Origin: PALSA-911 sp963743035 | Lineage (GTDB): Bacteria; Pseudomonadota; Alphaproteobacteria; Acetobacterales; Acetobacteraceae | DNA length: 64,000 nucleotides | Assembly: GCA_963743035.1 (NCBI GenBank) | Contig: CAVUOB010000009.1 | Location: 1-64,000, forward strand | Direction: 5' to 3' | Shown: positions 26,205 through 34,063 of the stretch, in pieces | Layout: every line of letters starts with the position of its first letter | How positions within the stretch are numbered: position 1 is the stretch's first letter | Notes under the pieces: model-generated | The model's database searches: none | Told to the model about the DNA's origin: nothing | What the model saw: only the letters and a program-made list of their open reading frames with translations | Translations under genes and position numbers: made by a program

Positions 26205-26269
26205 AGGGGTGAGGGGGAACCCGCACCCCCCGCCCGCGCCAAAAGCCTCCCCCAGCCGGACGCCCGGCC

Positions 26270-27013
26270 TTGCTGAGCATCTCCGCCGTCGGCCGCCGCT
26301 TCCCCGATGGAACCGTGGCCCTGCGCGACGCCTCGCTGCGCCTGGAGGGCGGCGATTTCGTCGCCCTGCTCGGCCCCTCCGGCTGCGGCAAATCCACGCT
26401 GCTGCGGCTGATCTCCGGCCTCGACCGGCCCGATTCCGGCAGCCTGGACTGGGACGGCGGCCAGGCGCCGGCGGCGGGCGATATCGGCTTCGTGTTCCAG
26501 GACGCGACCCTGCTGCCCTGGGCCACCGCCGAGGACAACGTGTTCCTGCCGCTGCGCCTGCGCGGCGCCTCCCGCCAGGCCGCGCTGCCCGAGGTGCACG
26601 CGGCGCTGGCGCGCGTCGGCCTCGCCGGCTTCGAGCGGTTCCGGCCGCGCCAGCTCTCCGGCGGCATGCGCATGCGCGTCTCCATCGCCCGCGCGCTGGT
26701 CACCCGCCCCCGCCTGCTGCTGATGGACGAGCCGTTCGCCGCACTCGACGAGTTCACCCGCCACCGGCTGCAGAACGACCTGATCGCGCTGTGGCAGTCC
26801 ATCGGCTGCACCATCGTCTTCGTCACCCATTCGATCTACGAGGCCGCTTTCCTGGCCCGGCGCATCGTGCTGATGACCCCGCGCCCCGGCCGCATCGCGC
26901 GCGAGATCGCCTCCACGTTGACACCCGGCGGCGAAACCCGTCTGCAGCCCGCCTATGCGGCGCTGGTGGCGGACATCACCCACGCGATGGGACAGGCGCT
27001 GGAGCACGCATGA
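26270..27013 (+). CDS. ABC transporter ATP-binding protein
   Basis: 247 residues from a TTG start (26270). It has Walker A GPSGCGKST, a Q-loop (GFVFQDATLLPW), the ABC signature LSGGMRMRV, Walker B LLLMDEPFAALD and the switch His (FVTHSIYEA). It resembles the ATPases of nitrate/sulphonate/taurine-type (SsuB/TauB/ThiZ) importers, energising uptake through the permease encoded next. The start is uncertain because no ATG or strong ribosome site lies near; the TTG keeps the usual N-terminus. It overlaps the permease start by ATGA. Confidence 0.9.
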   Translation: MLSISAVGRRFPDGTVALRDASLRLEGGDFVALLGPSGCGKSTLLRLISGLDRPDSGSLDWDGGQAPAAGDIGFVFQDATLLPWATAEDNVFLPLRLRGASRQAALPEVHAALARVGLAGFERFRPRQLSGGMRMRVSIARALVTRPRLLLMDEPFAALDEFTRHRLQNDLIALWQSIGCTIVFVTHSIYEAAFLARRIVLMTPRPGRIAREIASTLTPGGETRLQPAYAALVADITHAMGQALEHA

Positions 27014-27798
27014 ACCCGACCCTGCTGCGTTTCGCGCCGAGCCTGTTCGGCCTGCTCTCGCTCATAGCCTGGGAGGCGGCGGTCCGGCTGGCGGGGGTGC
27101 CGACCTATGTGCTGCCCGGGCCGCTGGCGATCCTGCGCGCCTTCTTCGCCGATCCAGCCGGCCTGCTGCAATCGCTCGGCTCCACGCTGATCGTCACCGT
27201 CACCGCGCTCGCCGCCTCCGCCTCGCTTGGCGTGGCGCTGGCGCTGGCGATGTCGGCCAGCCGGCTGGCGCGCGCGGCCATCCTGCCCTGGGCGGTGGTG
27301 CTGCAGGTCACGCCGATCGTCGCGATCGCGCCGCTGGTGATCATCTGGGTCGGCAATCCCTTCACCTCCCTGGTGGTCTGCGCCACCATCGTCGCCTTCT
27401 TTCCGGTGTTCGCGAACACCGCGGCCGGCCTCGCCTCGGCGCCGCCGGAACTGGACGACCTGTTCCGCCTGTACGGCGCCTCCCGCCGCGACACGTTGTT
27501 CCTGCTGCGCCTGCCGGCGGCGCTGCCGTATTTCCTCGCCGGGCTGCGCATCTCCGGCGGCCTCGCCCTGGTCGGCGCCGTGGTCGCCGAGTTCGTGGCC
27601 GGCTCCGGGGGGTTTGCCTCGGGCCTCGCGTACCGCATCCTGGAAGCCGGCTACCGCCTGGAAGTGCCGCGGATGTTCGCCGCCCTCGTGCTGCTGTCGC
27701 TGACGGGGATCGCGATCAATGCGGGACTGGGCGCCCTGGATAGCGCGATCCAACGCCGGCGCGATCCCGCGCCGGCGCGGGAAGCCAACGACCCATAA
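27010..27798 (+). CDS. ABC transporter permease
   Basis: 262 residues with about six membrane helices (for example SLFGLLSLIAWEAAVRL, TLIVTVTALAASASLGVAL, VVCATIVAFFPVFANT). The cytoplasmic EAA-like loop is visible around LYGASRRDTLFLLRLPAALP, which couples to the ATPase. It belongs to the BPD (SsuC/TauC-like) class and completes the importer with the binding protein and ATPase. The start overlaps the ATPase stop by ATGA. Confidence 0.92.
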   Translation: MNPTLLRFAPSLFGLLSLIAWEAAVRLAGVPTYVLPGPLAILRAFFADPAGLLQSLGSTLIVTVTALAASASLGVALALAMSASRLARAAILPWAVVLQVTPIVAIAPLVIIWVGNPFTSLVVCATIVAFFPVFANTAAGLASAPPELDDLFRLYGASRRDTLFLLRLPAALPYFLAGLRISGGLALVGAVVAEFVAGSGGFASGLAYRILEAGYRLEVPRMFAALVLLSLTGIAINAGLGALDSAIQRRRDPAPAREANDP

Positions 27799-27820
27799 AA
27801 CGTAAAAAGGAACGCGTCGC

Positions 27821-28165
27821 ATGACCGAGTATCCCGTCCCCGGCAAGAAGGCGATCGTCAACGTCCGCATCTACACCATCCGCCCGCGCGGCATTCCGCA
27901 ATGGCTGAAGATCTTCGAGGAGTTCGGCCTGCCGGTGCAGCTCCGGCATCTCGGCCCGCCCGTGGGGTATTATTACAGCGAGATCGGCCCGCTCAATCAG
28001 GTCACGCATATCTGGGAATATGACAGCCTGGCCGACATGGAAGCCCGCCGCGCCGCGCGCAACGCCGATCCGGACTGGCAGAAATACGTCGCCGCCACCG
28101 AGGGCTTCGTCGTCGCCCAGGAAGACCGCATCCTGCGCCGGGCGGTATTCAAAGCGCTCGGCTAA
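27821..28165 (+). CDS. NIPSNAP family protein
   Basis: 114 residues with an AAGGA ribosome site. The central IYTIRPRGIPQWLKIFEEF and then THIWEYDSLADMEARRAA are the conserved NIPSNAP/ferredoxin-like signature. Family members are small, dimeric and of uncertain biochemical role. The gene follows the ABC importer genes by 22 bases and may share their transcript. Confidence 0.87.
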   Translation: MTEYPVPGKKAIVNVRIYTIRPRGIPQWLKIFEEFGLPVQLRHLGPPVGYYYSEIGPLNQVTHIWEYDSLADMEARRAARNADPDWQKYVAATEGFVVAQEDRILRRAVFKALG

Positions 28166-28218
28166 CCCTAGATATGGCGGCGCGGCAACCGTCTGCGCCG
28201 CCAGCCCGCGAGGAACCC

Positions 28219-28539
28219 GTGAAGACCACCCACACACCGACCGCCAAGCCGACCGCCGCGAAATCCGCGGGCGCAACCCCCGCCGGCGGAAAATCCCTCG
28301 CCGAAAAATCCCCAAGCGGGAAATCCCCAAGCGGAAAATCCCTGACGGACGGCCAGCGCGCCTATGAGGCGAAGCGCGCCGCCAAGGCGGGCATGAGCCT
28401 GGACCGGTGGCTGGCCAGCAAGCAGCGCGCCCAGGAAGCCGAGGCGCGCGAGCGCGAAAAAGCCGCCGAGCAGACCAAGCCGCCGAAAAAGCCCGGCTTC
28501 TTCAGCCGCCTGCTCGACCGCGCCCACAAGCCGCTCTGA
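28219..28539 (+). CDS. Small basic hypothetical protein with repeats
   Basis: About 106 residues if the GTG at 28219 with its GAGGAA element is used; an ATG at 28174 gives 121 residues. The N-terminal half is a Lys/Ser/Pro/Thr-rich, probably disordered stretch with four five-residue repeats (KSLAE, KSPSG, KSPSG, KSLTD). The C-terminal half is helical and highly charged (YEAKRAAKAGMSLDRWLA), ending in a Lys/Pro-rich tail. The family is not recognised. Confidence 0.6.
   Translation: MKTTHTPTAKPTAAKSAGATPAGGKSLAEKSPSGKSPSGKSLTDGQRAYEAKRAAKAGMSLDRWLASKQRAQEAEAREREKAAEQTKPPKKPGFFSRLLDRAHKPL
28288..28347. repeat. 15-bp tandem repeat, four units
   Basis: Four 15-bp units (ggaaaatccctcgcc, then gaaaaatccccaagc, gggaaatccccaagc, ggaaaatccctgacg) encode the KSPSG-type repeats. 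Confidence 0.85.
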
Positions 28540-28545
28540 CCCTGC

Positions 28546-28587
28546 GGGATCTTTGCCCAGCTCTGGGGGATCTTTGCCCAGCCCTGC
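28546..28587. repeat. 21-bp tandem duplication carrying a start codon
   Basis: Two 21-bp units beginning gggatctttgcccagc lie just after the stop of the small basic protein. Each contains a purine-rich element and an in-frame TTG, so each copy could start the next gene. Confidence 0.7.
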
Positions 28588-29569
28588 GGGACATCCGGCA
28601 TCCCTGGCAGCGCACGCCGACTGGTCGGTGGATGCGCGCAAGCGCTGGGTGGCGATCGCCCATCGCGACGGCCCGGGCTGGCGGCTGGCGCCGCCCGCCC
28701 CGGTCGGCGAGGTAGGCGGCTTCCTCGCCGGGTTGCGCCGGCAGGCCGCCGGCGGAGCGGTGGCGCTCGGCGTCGACCTGCCGCTCGGCCTGCCCCGCGC
28801 CTTCGCCGCGCAATGCCGCGAGCCGGATTTCCCCGGCTTCCTGCGCGGCCTGGCGCAGCGCCCGGAATTCTTCCGCGTCTGCGCCAGCCTGGAAGAACTC
28901 GGCCCCGACCGCCCGTTCTATCCGGCCCGCGGCATCAAGGGCATGACCCGGGCCGCCCATGCCGCCAGGCTGCAACTCGGCGGCGCCAGCTTCCTCTCGC
29001 GGGCCTGCGACCGCGCCACCGCCGAGCGCCCGGCCGGCGCGCCGCTGTTCTGGACACTCGGCGCCAACCAGTCCGGCAAGGCCGCGATCGCCGCCTGGCG
29101 CGACATGCTGCTGCCGGCCCTCACCAGCCCGGCCCTCTCCGGCCCGGCGCTCTCGGGCAACGAGCCGGTCCGGCTATGGCCGTTCGAGGGGCCGTTCCGC
29201 TCCCTGCTGGCCCCCGGCGCGATCGCACTGGCCGAGACCTACCCGGCGGAGGCGCTGCGCCATCTCGGGATCCGGCTCACCGGCAGCAAGCGCCGCCAAT
29301 CCGACCGCGCCGGCGTCGCCGCCGCCCTGCTCGCCGCCATGGCGGCGCTGGACGCCAGGCCCGAACCGGCGCTGATCCGGCTCGTCACCGATGGCTGCGG
29401 CGCCGACGCCGCCGGCGAGGACCGCTTCGATTGCCTGCTGGGCGTGCTCTGCGTGCTGAACGTGCTGGCGGGCAACCGCCCCGACGGCGCCCCGGACGAT
29501 CCCTGGATCACCCGCTGGGAAGGCTGGGTGCTCGGCCAGACCGCGCTGCCGACGCATCCGGCCGGGTAG
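28553..29569 (+). CDS. DUF429-like protein
   Basis: About 338 residues. The conserved part begins at HADWSVDARKRWVAIAHRDG and continues with LGVDLPLGLP, a ribonuclease-H-like fold strand pattern seen in DUF429 and related predicted nucleases. Conserved acidic positions are visible (ADWS and GVDLPLG) and EDRFDCLLGVLCVLN near the C-terminus fits the family end. The start is uncertain: TTG codons at 28553 and 28574, one in each copy of a 21-bp duplication, are both in frame. The function is unknown. Confidence 0.75.
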   Translation: MPSSGGSLPSPAGHPASLAAHADWSVDARKRWVAIAHRDGPGWRLAPPAPVGEVGGFLAGLRRQAAGGAVALGVDLPLGLPRAFAAQCREPDFPGFLRGLAQRPEFFRVCASLEELGPDRPFYPARGIKGMTRAAHAARLQLGGASFLSRACDRATAERPAGAPLFWTLGANQSGKAAIAAWRDMLLPALTSPALSGPALSGNEPVRLWPFEGPFRSLLAPGAIALAETYPAEALRHLGIRLTGSKRRQSDRAGVAAALLAAMAALDARPEPALIRLVTDGCGADAAGEDRFDCLLGVLCVLNVLAGNRPDGAPDDPWITRWEGWVLGQTALPTHPAG

Positions 29570-29603
29570 CACCCCATCCCTGCCGGCAGGCGCGGGACAA
29601 GCG

Positions 29604-29639
29604 CGGACGATTGCCGGACAGCCGACGATTGCAGGACGG
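29604..29639. repeat. 18-bp tandem duplication
   Basis: Two 18-bp units (cggacgattgccggacag and ccgacgattgcaggacgg) lie between the DUF429-like and the NTF2-like genes. Confidence 0.6.
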
Positions 29640-29693
29640 GGGCTGGACGTTGCAATATCGGACAGTTTTCTCCGAACCCCAAAGGACCAGCCG

Positions 29694-30128
29694 ATGAAAC
29701 CCCTGCTCATTGCGCTCCCCCTGTTGTTCGCCGCGCATGCCGCTGGCGCGGAAACGCTGATGGCGACCATCCAGAAGAACAACGACGCCTTCGTCCGCGC
29801 CTTCAATGCCGGGGACGGCACGGCAATCGGCAATCTGTACACGCCGAACGCGACTGTCCTGCCGCCCGGCGCGGAGCCGCAGCGGGGCCGCGCGGCGGTC
29901 GCTGGCTTCTGGCAAGGCGCGATCAAGTCCGGCCTGAAGAACGTGACCGTCAACGCCGTCAACGTCGAGGCCTATGGGCCCGCCGCGCGCGAGATCGGCC
30001 GCTTCAGCTTCGACGCACCAGGCCCGAACGGCCAGACAACGAAGGTCGAGGGCAAATACGTCGTCATCTGGAAGAAGATCGGCGGCAAGTGGCTGCTGGA
30101 CACCGATATCTGGAACCTGAACAAGTAG
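29694..30128 (+). CDS. Periplasmic NTF2-like (DUF4440/SgcJ-type) protein
   Basis: 144 residues. A signal peptide ends at AHAAGA. The mature part (NNDAFVRAFNAGDGTAIGNLY, then TVLPPGAEPQRGRAAVAGFW and IWKKIGGKWLLDTDIW) matches the DUF4440/NTF2-like fold, which forms a cone-shaped ligand pocket. The function is unknown. The gene is five bases from its convergent neighbour. Confidence 0.83.
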   Translation: MKPLLIALPLLFAAHAAGAETLMATIQKNNDAFVRAFNAGDGTAIGNLYTPNATVLPPGAEPQRGRAAVAGFWQGAIKSGLKNVTVNAVNVEAYGPAAREIGRFSFDAPGPNGQTTKVEGKYVVIWKKIGGKWLLDTDIWNLNK

Positions 30129-30132
30129 CGGA

Positions 30133-31704
30133 TCATCCGCCGGGCGGCAGGATCCGGTAGACGCGGAACTCGTCATTCTCGAACACCAGCCGCAGGCGCG
30201 GCCCGCTGGCGGCGACGATCCCCGCCAGTTCCCCGGTCTCCGGGGCGTCGAGCCTGGTTTCCTCCAGCAGATAGCCGGCATGCAGCTGGTCGGCGAAGGC
30301 CCAGAACGACGGATAGGTCGGATGTTCCGGCCAGATCGCCGACCTCCGGTCCGCCAGCAGCGCCACCACCCGCGGGTTGCGCGCCAGCACGATCTCGTCC
30401 GGGCCGATTTCCTTGCGCATGAAACCGAACATCTGCCGGCTGGCCGTATCGGCGACATGGATCGCGGGACGCGCCAGCGGATCATGCGCGACGTAGAAAG
30501 GCACATACAGCATGGCGAACAGCAGCAGCGCGACCGCCCGCGACGGCGCCGCGGAGAGCAACCTGGCGGTGACCGCCTGGACGGTCTTCAGCACATAGAG
30601 CGCGAGAAACGGAAAGACCGGCAAGAGATAGCGCAACGGCTCGATCCGGACCGGATAGACCGCCAGCAACAAGACATAGAAGGCGACGAATATCTCGATC
30701 TCCGTGATCTCGCTGCGGATCGAGCGGAAAAATCCGAAGGCGATCGCCCCCAGCAGTAACAGCAAGACGACGGCGTTGGCCTCCCGGCCGAATTGCAGGC
30801 CGAAGCCATCCGACACGGCCCGGCCATAGGCCGACGCAATGTCCACCAGCCAGGCCTGCACCGCCGCCATGTCCGTCCGGCCGAAATACGACAGGTAGGT
30901 CGAGCTATCGACTTCCAGCCACCGCGACAGCAGCGTCGCCGCCACGACGCCCATCCCGGCGGCCGCGATCGGCAACACGCGCCGCTCCGCGCGCAGCAGG
31001 CAGGGCGCGGCCAGCAAGGCGGCGGCCAGCGCGATGCCGGCGGTCCGGGTCAGGATGGCCATGGCCACGGCGATGAACACGCATGCCGCCATCGCCCAGG
31101 GACGCCGCCCGCGCCGCAACGCCTCCCCGGCGATCAGGCCCAGATAGCACCAGACGAGGAAGGGCGGCTCGGAATAGATCGCGTCGCGGATCCCGACAAA
31201 GGCCGGCGAGGCGCCGCAGACGATCAGCAGAACGACCGGCCATCCCCACGCCAGCCGCGTGCGCGCGATCCAGTATACCGCCAGCAGCGCGGCCGACAGC
31301 GCCAGGCCGTTGAGCACCTTGGCGGCGACGATGCTCGTGCCGAAAAGCGCGACCACCGGCACCAGAACCATCGGCAAACCCGGCGGATACGCCCGCGGCG
31401 AGATGATCGCATTCGACGGATCCGGAATGAACGGCGTGCCGGCATACGCAACGCCGTCCCATATATTGCGGGAATGCATCAGATAGAGCGCGTAATCCGC
31501 CGCGATCCACGACTGCTCCGGCCGCAGCGTGACCATGTAGGCAACGAAGAACGCGGCGCACAGGCCGACGGCCCATAAGAGCTCCCGCCCGGCATCGGTG
31601 CCCGGTTCCGCTTCCCGACCCAGATCCTGACACTGCGACCCCCGAGATATGCGCCCAAGACATGGATCGATCCTGCTGGCACCCAGCCAGGAAGGATCTG
31701 CCAA
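30133..31704 (-). CDS. Multi-pass membrane protein, GT-C/ArnT-like
   Basis: About 523 residues from a TTG at 31704. About ten or more membrane helices are seen (for example VVALFGTSIVAAKVLNGL, VVLLIVCGASPAFVG, AVAMAILTRTAGIALA, ALLLFAMLYVPFYVAH). The first periplasmic loop with EQSWIAADYALYLMHS has the acidic residue position typical of GT-C glycosyltransferases that use polyprenyl-linked sugars, and the order of helices fits family 39-type proteins. The C-terminal soluble part is about 100 residues. The start is weak: no ATG exists, and the TTG is the last plausible start after the end of the upstream reductase gene. Confidence 0.7.
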   Translation of the reverse strand: MADPSWLGASRIDPCLGRISRGSQCQDLGREAEPGTDAGRELLWAVGLCAAFFVAYMVTLRPEQSWIAADYALYLMHSRNIWDGVAYAGTPFIPDPSNAIISPRAYPPGLPMVLVPVVALFGTSIVAAKVLNGLALSAALLAVYWIARTRLAWGWPVVLLIVCGASPAFVGIRDAIYSEPPFLVWCYLGLIAGEALRRGRRPWAMAACVFIAVAMAILTRTAGIALAAALLAAPCLLRAERRVLPIAAAGMGVVAATLLSRWLEVDSSTYLSYFGRTDMAAVQAWLVDIASAYGRAVSDGFGLQFGREANAVVLLLLLGAIAFGFFRSIRSEITEIEIFVAFYVLLLAVYPVRIEPLRYLLPVFPFLALYVLKTVQAVTARLLSAAPSRAVALLLFAMLYVPFYVAHDPLARPAIHVADTASRQMFGFMRKEIGPDEIVLARNPRVVALLADRRSAIWPEHPTYPSFWAFADQLHAGYLLEETRLDAPETGELAGIVAASGPRLRLVFENDEFRVYRILPPGG

Positions 31705-31727
31705 GCCCCGCTCGATGCCCGCAAGCC

Positions 31728-32705
31728 CTATCCCGCGTACAGCCCCGCCGAGCGCGCCCGCACCTTGGTCAACGCCACCAGCAACTCGAACACCGGCATC
31801 GCCACGCCCAGCCGATGCGCCAGTTCCAGCGGCGTGGCATACAGCGCGTCGATCTCCATGGGGCGGCCGAGCTCCAGGTCCTGCAGGATGCTCGGCTTGT
31901 GCTGCATGCCCTGGTTGGAGGCCATGACCTTGTCGGCGTTCAGGCTGATCTCGCAGCCCATGGCGCGCGCCAGCGCCAGGCCCTCCGCCAGCATCGCCCG
32001 GCCCGCCGCCTGCGTCTCGGGGTCGGCATGGGCATCGTTCAGATTGGCCTGGCCCAGCACGCAAAGCGGCCCGGTGATCATGTTCAGCAGCAGCTTGCGC
32101 CAGATCTCCTCGCGCACGCGGGGCGTCACCTCCATGGTGAGGCCGCCGGCGCGCAATACCCCCGCCAGCGCCTCGGCCCGGTCCGACAGCGTGCCGTCCG
32201 GCTCCCCCAGCACCAGGCGGGAACGGCCTTCGACATGGACATGGCCGGGCTCGGTGACCGCGCAGGCGGAATAGACGATCCCGGCGATCGCGCGCCCGGG
32301 CCCGACCGCATTCCACACGGCATCGCCGGGGTCGATACGCGCCAGCCTGGTGCCATCCAGCGCGCCGCCATGCTGGTGGAAATAGAACCAGGGCACGCCG
32401 TTCATCGCGAACACCACGGATGTCTCCGGCCCGAGCAGCGGCCCGATCCCGGCCGCGACCGAGGCCAGCGCCGGCGCCTTGACCGCGACGATCACCGCGT
32501 CCTGCGGACCGAGCTCGCGCGGATCGGCGCTCGCCGCCACCTCCGCACGGATCTCCCCGTCCGCCGCGTGCACCACCAGCCCGTCGCGCTGCATCGCCGC
32601 CAGATGCGCGCCGCGCGCCACCACCGATACCTCGGCGCCGCCCTTGAACAGCCTGCCCGCGAGATGCCCGCCGATCGCGCCGGCGCCGTAGACGCAGACC
32701 CTCAC
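31728..32705 (-). CDS. Ketopantoate reductase-like protein
   Basis: 325 residues from a GTG start overlapping the M20 gene stop by GTGA. It has a dinucleotide-binding site VYGAGAIGGHLAG and the family sequences FAMNGVPWFYF and EEIWRKLLLNMI. The last 60 residues (KPSILQDLELGRPMEIDAL) match the PanE/ApbA C-terminal helix. PanE reduces ketopantoate to pantoate with NADPH in coenzyme A synthesis. Several homologues act on other 2-oxo acids, and the fused position with an amidohydrolase suggests a degradative or accessory role, so no panE symbol is given. Confidence 0.85.
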   Translation of the reverse strand: MRVCVYGAGAIGGHLAGRLFKGGAEVSVVARGAHLAAMQRDGLVVHAADGEIRAEVAASADPRELGPQDAVIVAVKAPALASVAAGIGPLLGPETSVVFAMNGVPWFYFHQHGGALDGTRLARIDPGDAVWNAVGPGRAIAGIVYSACAVTEPGHVHVEGRSRLVLGEPDGTLSDRAEALAGVLRAGGLTMEVTPRVREEIWRKLLLNMITGPLCVLGQANLNDAHADPETQAAGRAMLAEGLALARAMGCEISLNADKVMASNQGMQHKPSILQDLELGRPMEIDALYATPLELAHRLGVAMPVFELLVALTKVRARSAGLYAG

Positions 32706-33913
32706 GACAGGATGTCCATGGCCGCCCGGGACAGGGCCTGCACGCCGAGCCCGATGCAGGCTTCGTCCGGCTGGTAGTCGGAATTGTGCAGATCGTCGGC
32801 CCGGCCGGGCTGGCCGGACCCCACCTTCAGCTGGAAGGACGGCACCAGATTGGCCATCAGGGCGAAATCCTCCCCGCCCATGATGGCCTCCACCTCGTGG
32901 ACGACATCGCCGAACTGCCCGCGCACCGCCTGCACGGTGCGCTCCAGCATCGCATCGTCGTTCACCAGCGCCGGCACGCCGCGAATATAGGTGAAGTCGC
33001 AGCGCACCCGCATCGACGCCCCGATGCCCTCGCAGAGCCGCCGCATCGCCGCCTCGGCCACGTCCTGCGCCTCGCCGTGCAGGGTGCGGACCGTGCCGCG
33101 CAGCAGGCAGCTGTCGGGGATGATGTTGTGCGCGGTGCCGGCATGGATCGCCGCCACCGTCACCACGGCGGGATGCACCGGGCGGACCTCGCGCGAGACC
33201 ACCGTCTGCAGCATCCCGACCAGCTGCGCCGCCGCCACGATCGGGTCGATGGCGTATTGCGGAAACGCCGCATGGCCGGATTTGCCGTGCACGACGATCT
33301 CGAACTTGTCGGAAGCCGCCAGGCTGGGGCCACGGGCATAGCCGAACCGGCCGACGGGAATGTCGGGATGGTTGTGCAGGGTCAGCGCCATGTCGACCCT
33401 CGGGCCATCCATCACGCCGGCCTCGATCATCCGCGCCATGCCGCCAAGGCCCTCCTCGGCGGGCTGGAACACCAGCTTCACCGTGCCGGCCAGTTGCGGC
33501 GCGAGCTGCTGCAGCACCGCCGCCACGCCGAGCAGCGTGGTGGTGTGGATGTCGTGCCCGCAGGCATGCATCTTGCCCTCGTTCCGGCTGGCGAACGGCA
33601 ACCCGGTCTGCTCCTGGATCGGCAGCGCGTCCATATCGGCGCGAATCGCCAGCACCGGGCCGGGCCGGCCGCCCTCGATCAGCCCCACCACGCCGGTTCC
33701 GGCGATCCCGGTGCGGTGCGCGATCCCCAGCCGTTCCAGCTCGCGCGACACCACCCCGGCGGTGCGCACCTCCTCGAATCCAAGCTCGGGATGGGCATGG
33801 ATGTCACGGCGGATCCCGATCAGCTCCGGCTCGATCCGCTGGGTTGCCGCGCGGATCGCGCTCGCCGGGTCGTTCGCCAGGGCGGAAGAGGCTGCGGAAG
33901 AGGCTGAAGCCAT
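32702..33913 (-). CDS. M20 family amidohydrolase
   Basis: 403 residues. The zinc-binding peptidase/amidohydrolase pattern is clear: IRADMDALPI, GKMHACGHDIHT, FQPAEEGLGG and a dimerisation domain with HGKSGHAAFPQYAIDP. It belongs to the hippurate hydrolase/N-acyl-amino-acid hydrolase type. It would cleave an N-acyl bond, but the substrate is unknown. It is the first gene of an operon with the reductase-like gene. The N-terminal Ser/Ala stretch comes partly from a 12-bp repeat at 33882. Confidence 0.9.
   Translation of the reverse strand: MASASSAASSALANDPASAIRAATQRIEPELIGIRRDIHAHPELGFEEVRTAGVVSRELERLGIAHRTGIAGTGVVGLIEGGRPGPVLAIRADMDALPIQEQTGLPFASRNEGKMHACGHDIHTTTLLGVAAVLQQLAPQLAGTVKLVFQPAEEGLGGMARMIEAGVMDGPRVDMALTLHNHPDIPVGRFGYARGPSLAASDKFEIVVHGKSGHAAFPQYAIDPIVAAAQLVGMLQTVVSREVRPVHPAVVTVAAIHAGTAHNIIPDSCLLRGTVRTLHGEAQDVAEAAMRRLCEGIGASMRVRCDFTYIRGVPALVNDDAMLERTVQAVRGQFGDVVHEVEAIMGGEDFALMANLVPSFQLKVGSGQPGRADDLHNSDYQPDEACIGLGVQALSRAAMDILS
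33882..33905. repeat. 12-bp tandem duplication at the start of the M20 gene
   Basis: Two identical 12-bp units (gcggaagaggct) lie within the first codons of the M20 hydrolase gene. Confidence 0.55.
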
Positions 33914-34063
33914 GGAATTTCTCGCTGTCGAGGGATTGGCACAACGCCATCTTGGCCCATCCGGCCCCATACGCAACCGGGTCGCACATGCCAGACCGCA
34001 CATGATGGACAGTGCCGCAGCCCCCTGGCTATAGACCCGTATCCATTCCAGAGAAATGTGAAC

